Assembly (NCBI GenBank): GCA_963802905.1
Contig: CAWDKH010000010.1
Location: forward strand, 124,001 to 188,000
Source: DASQFQ01 sp963802905
GTDB taxonomy: Bacteria; Actinomycetota; Thermoleophilia; Solirubrobacterales; Solirubrobacteraceae
Reading direction: 5' to 3'
Length of the DNA: 64,000 nucleotides
The notes under the pieces were generated by a model. That model was not told where the DNA came from. It saw only the letters and a program-made list of their open reading frames with translations, and made no database searches. Made by a program: the position numbers and the translations under genes. Of the stretch, positions 62,336 through 64,000 are shown in pieces (positions within the stretch are counted from its first letter, which is position 1; every line of letters begins with the position of its first letter).

Positions 62336-62794
62336 ATGCCCGCGATCACCGGACCCGTCCAGATCCTGGCGGTCGGGTTCCGCGAGGGCGCCAAGTTCGA
62401 AGGTCGCATCGCCGAGCAGATCGACCAGCTGGAGCAGTCGAACACGATCCGGGTACTCGACTTCGTGTTCCTCCATCGCGACGAGGCCACGAACGCGCTC
62501 GTGCGCATGGACTACGAGGGCCCCGATCGCGAGGGTCGCGTCACGCTGCTGCTCGACGGTGCTGAAGTGAACGGCATCGGCGAGCCCGGCACTGGGTCGG
62601 GCGACGCCTTCCGGCTGACGCCCGACGACATCCGCGAGGTCGCCGACGCGCTCGACCCGGGCACGTCCGCGGGCTTCATCATCTTCGAGCACGTGTGGGC
62701 GCGCGGGCTCAAGCAGGCGATCGCCGAGACCGACGGCGTCCCGTTCGCCGAGGGCTTTCTCACGCCCGAGGCCGTCGCCGCGATCGCCGGCTGA
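62336..62794 (+). CDS. DUF6325-like protein (paralogue of 59109)
   Basis: 152 residues, same layout as the protein at 59109: ILAVGFREGAKFEGRIAEQI, VLDFVFLHRDEATNALVRMD, PDDIREVADALDPGTSAGF and FEHVWARGLKQAIAETDG. GAGGAGG lies eight bases before the ATG, a strong site. Two paralogues around a membrane phosphodiesterase and next to two response regulators suggest a shared pathway; family function unknown. Confidence 0.7.
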   Translation: MPAITGPVQILAVGFREGAKFEGRIAEQIDQLEQSNTIRVLDFVFLHRDEATNALVRMDYEGPDREGRVTLLLDGAEVNGIGEPGTGSGDAFRLTPDDIREVADALDPGTSAGFIIFEHVWARGLKQAIAETDGVPFAEGFLTPEAVAAIAG

Positions 62795-62816
62795 CCGCAC
62801 ACGGTCGACAGCCCTG

Positions 62817-62833
62817 AACGTAGGAGATACGTT
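62817..62833 (+). promoter_or_regulatory. 17-bp inverted repeat overlapping the ribosome-binding site of the NarL-type regulator
   Basis: AACGTA-GGAGA-TACGTT, perfect six-base arms. The GGAGA spacer is the ribosome site for the GTG at 62840, so the arms could act as a DNA operator or as an RNA hairpin exposing or hiding the site. Confidence 0.5.
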
Positions 62834-62839
62834 GCGCAC

Positions 62840-63502
62840 GTGAGCATCCGCGTGGTCCTGGCCGAGGACGACTTCCTCGTGCGACAAGGGATCCGCCGCG
62901 TGCTCGAGTCGGCGTCCGATGTTGTCGTGGTGGCGGAGTGCGCCGACGGCGACGAGCTGCAGGCGGCCGTCGACACAGCCCTGCCCGACGTCGTGGTCAC
63001 CGACGTGCGCATGCCTCCGAGCGGGGCGGACGAGGGGATCCGGATCGCCAACCGTCTGCGCACGACGCATCCGTCGGTCGGCGTCATCGTCCTCAGCCAG
63101 TTCGTCGAACCCGAGTACGCGCTGGCGTTGCTCGAGCACGGGTCGCACCGGCGCGCGTACCTCCTCAAGGAGCGCATCCACGACCGCCGAGGCATCGCGC
63201 GCGCCGTCCGCGAGGTCGCGGCGGGCGGCGCCGCGTTCGACCCCAAGGTCGTCGACGAGCTCGTCTCGGCGCGGGGGCGGGGCGAATCCCTGATGCGCAC
63301 GCTCTCCCCGCGGGAGCGCGAGGTGCTCGCCGAGGTCGCGCAAGGCAGGAGCAACGCCGTGATCGCGGACTCGCTCGGGCTGAGCAAGAGCGCGGTCGAG
63401 AAGCACATCAACTCGATCTTCGGCAAGCTCGAACTGGCCGGCGCGCAGGACGTCAGCCAGCGGGTCAAGGCGGTGCTGATGTTCCTCGACGACTCACCCT
63501 GA
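62840..63502 (+). CDS. NarL/LuxR-type response regulator
   Basis: 220 residues. Receiver domain with ED near residue 9, phospho-Asp in VVVTDVRMPP, Lys in YLLKERIHD; LuxR domain SPREREVLAEVAQGRSNAVIADSL and SAVEKHINSIFGKLEL. Paralogue of the regulator at 37471, including the C-terminal RVKAVLMFLDD. GTG start seven bases after the inverted repeat. The kinase at 57335 is the nearest candidate partner. Confidence 0.9.
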   Translation: MSIRVVLAEDDFLVRQGIRRVLESASDVVVVAECADGDELQAAVDTALPDVVVTDVRMPPSGADEGIRIANRLRTTHPSVGVIVLSQFVEPEYALALLEHGSHRRAYLLKERIHDRRGIARAVREVAAGGAAFDPKVVDELVSARGRGESLMRTLSPREREVLAEVAQGRSNAVIADSLGLSKSAVEKHINSIFGKLELAGAQDVSQRVKAVLMFLDDSP

Positions 63503-63544
63503 TCGGATGATGCGTCGGGTGGGTCGGTCGCTGATCCTCAGACG

Positions 63545-64000
63545 ATGAGCCTCCGACAGCACGGCACCACCCCGCCGACCTCGACCAACGGCGCCGACGA
63601 GGCGCTGCTCGAGCAGCTCGACGCCCTCGCCGAGCGTTACGGCAACCGCTTCCTGCTCGAGCCGGCGCCGGACAACCAGCTGCCCAAGTACGGCATGCGG
63701 TCCGTCGACGCGATGCGGCTGATCGGCGAGGACCTCGTGCTCGACGGCATCCCGATGCGCAACCTGGCGACGTTCGTGACGACGTGGATGGAGCCCGAGG
63801 CGCAGCGGATCATCGCCGAGAACCTGCACCGCAACTTCATCGACCATGCCGAGTATCCGCAGACGGCGGAGATCGAGCAGCGCTGCATCCGCATGCTCGC
63901 CGACCTGTTCCACGCGCCGGGGGAGACGACGGGCGCGCGCACGCAGGGGTCCTCGGAGGCGATCATGCTCGGCGCGCTCTCCCTGAAGTGGAAGTGGCGC
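63545..64000 (+). CDS. Glutamate decarboxylase (3' end outside window)
   Basis: 152 residues visible, frame open to the edge. Pyridoxal-phosphate enzyme that converts glutamate to 4-aminobutyrate, often for acid tolerance. FIDHAEYPQTAEIEQRCIRM and TTGARTQGSSEAIMLGALS are conserved glutamate decarboxylase segments in the substrate and cofactor region; the PLP Lys lies beyond the window. ATG start follows the regulator gene by 42 bases. Confidence 0.85.
   Translation, partial: MSLRQHGTTPPTSTNGADEALLEQLDALAERYGNRFLLEPAPDNQLPKYGMRSVDAMRLIGEDLVLDGIPMRNLATFVTTWMEPEAQRIIAENLHRNFIDHAEYPQTAEIEQRCIRMLADLFHAPGETTGARTQGSSEAIMLGALSLKWKWR

Noticed and set aside
62174..63406. Long extension of the CheY-like gene
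   Set aside because: It would read antisense through the DUF6325-like and NarL-type genes; the receiver domain alone is complete.

Overview
The window is chromosomal DNA from a very GC-rich bacterium, and it reads as a soil actinobacterium. The signs are GTG, TTG and possibly CTG starts, chains of 4-bp start/stop overlaps, AfsR/SARP and LuxR-type regulators, a fused cNMP-binding thioredoxin reductase-like protein, a GH15 trehalase/glucoamylase next to zwf, and many leaderless-looking promoters. I lean towards Thermoleophilia (Solirubrobacterales), but this is inference from gene style, not a phylogenetic result. No rRNA, tRNA, CRISPR array, insertion sequence or prophage is visible. No gene-free stretch exceeds 300 bases.

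Layout. 0-6.3 kb: a polyol-catabolism operon (zinc alcohol dehydrogenase cut by the left edge, GntR regulator, FGGY kinase, GlpD-like dehydrogenase, glycerol kinase-like FGGY kinase). 6.3-11.2 kb: a MerR regulator with a SoxR-like box and its neighbours, a cupin/DM13 pair, a diguanylate cyclase and an RsbW-like ATPase. 11.2-18 kb: EamA exporter, SARP regulator with its own operator, and a small membrane-protein/MFS operon. 18-23.3 kb: acetyltransferases, HD hydrolase, a Pro/Trp-rich protein of unknown function, the cNMP/FAD fusion and a flavoprotein monooxygenase. 23.3-26.4 kb: a metal block with a Met-rich membrane protein behind two CsoR-type palindromes, a CDF exporter with an ArsR sensor, and an FTR1 iron permease behind an iron-box-like palindrome. 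26.3-31.3 kb: a lipid-linked glycosylation operon (DedA, GT39-like, GT2) next to an OmpR-type two-component system. 31.4-39.5 kb: exporter, endonuclease-like protein, membrane proteins, RDD protein, NarL-type regulator and class II amidotransferase. 39.7-47.4 kb: MalT-like LuxR regulator, potassium channel, ClC channel, cydAB and DUF1345. 47.4-54.1 kb: a zwf-GH15-GMC-NDH2 operon. 54.3-64 kb: lipoprotein plus sedolisin protease, a histidine kinase, two related DUF6325-like proteins around a phosphodiesterase, two response regulators, and a glutamate decarboxylase cut by the right edge.

Regulatory DNA. Fifteen genes have a TANNNT hexamer 6-9 bases before their start codon, which fits leaderless transcription. 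Several direct repeats have an 11-bp period: one at the SARP promoter, and one shared by the OmpR-type regulator and dedA, which suggests that regulator controls the glycosylation operon.

Caution. Six genes (response regulator, its kinase, GT39, NDH-2, GMC oxidoreductase, sedolisin) carry eight single-base frameshifts in all, mostly in short G/C runs. Correcting each restores a full family-length protein, so sequencing error is at least as likely as true decay.
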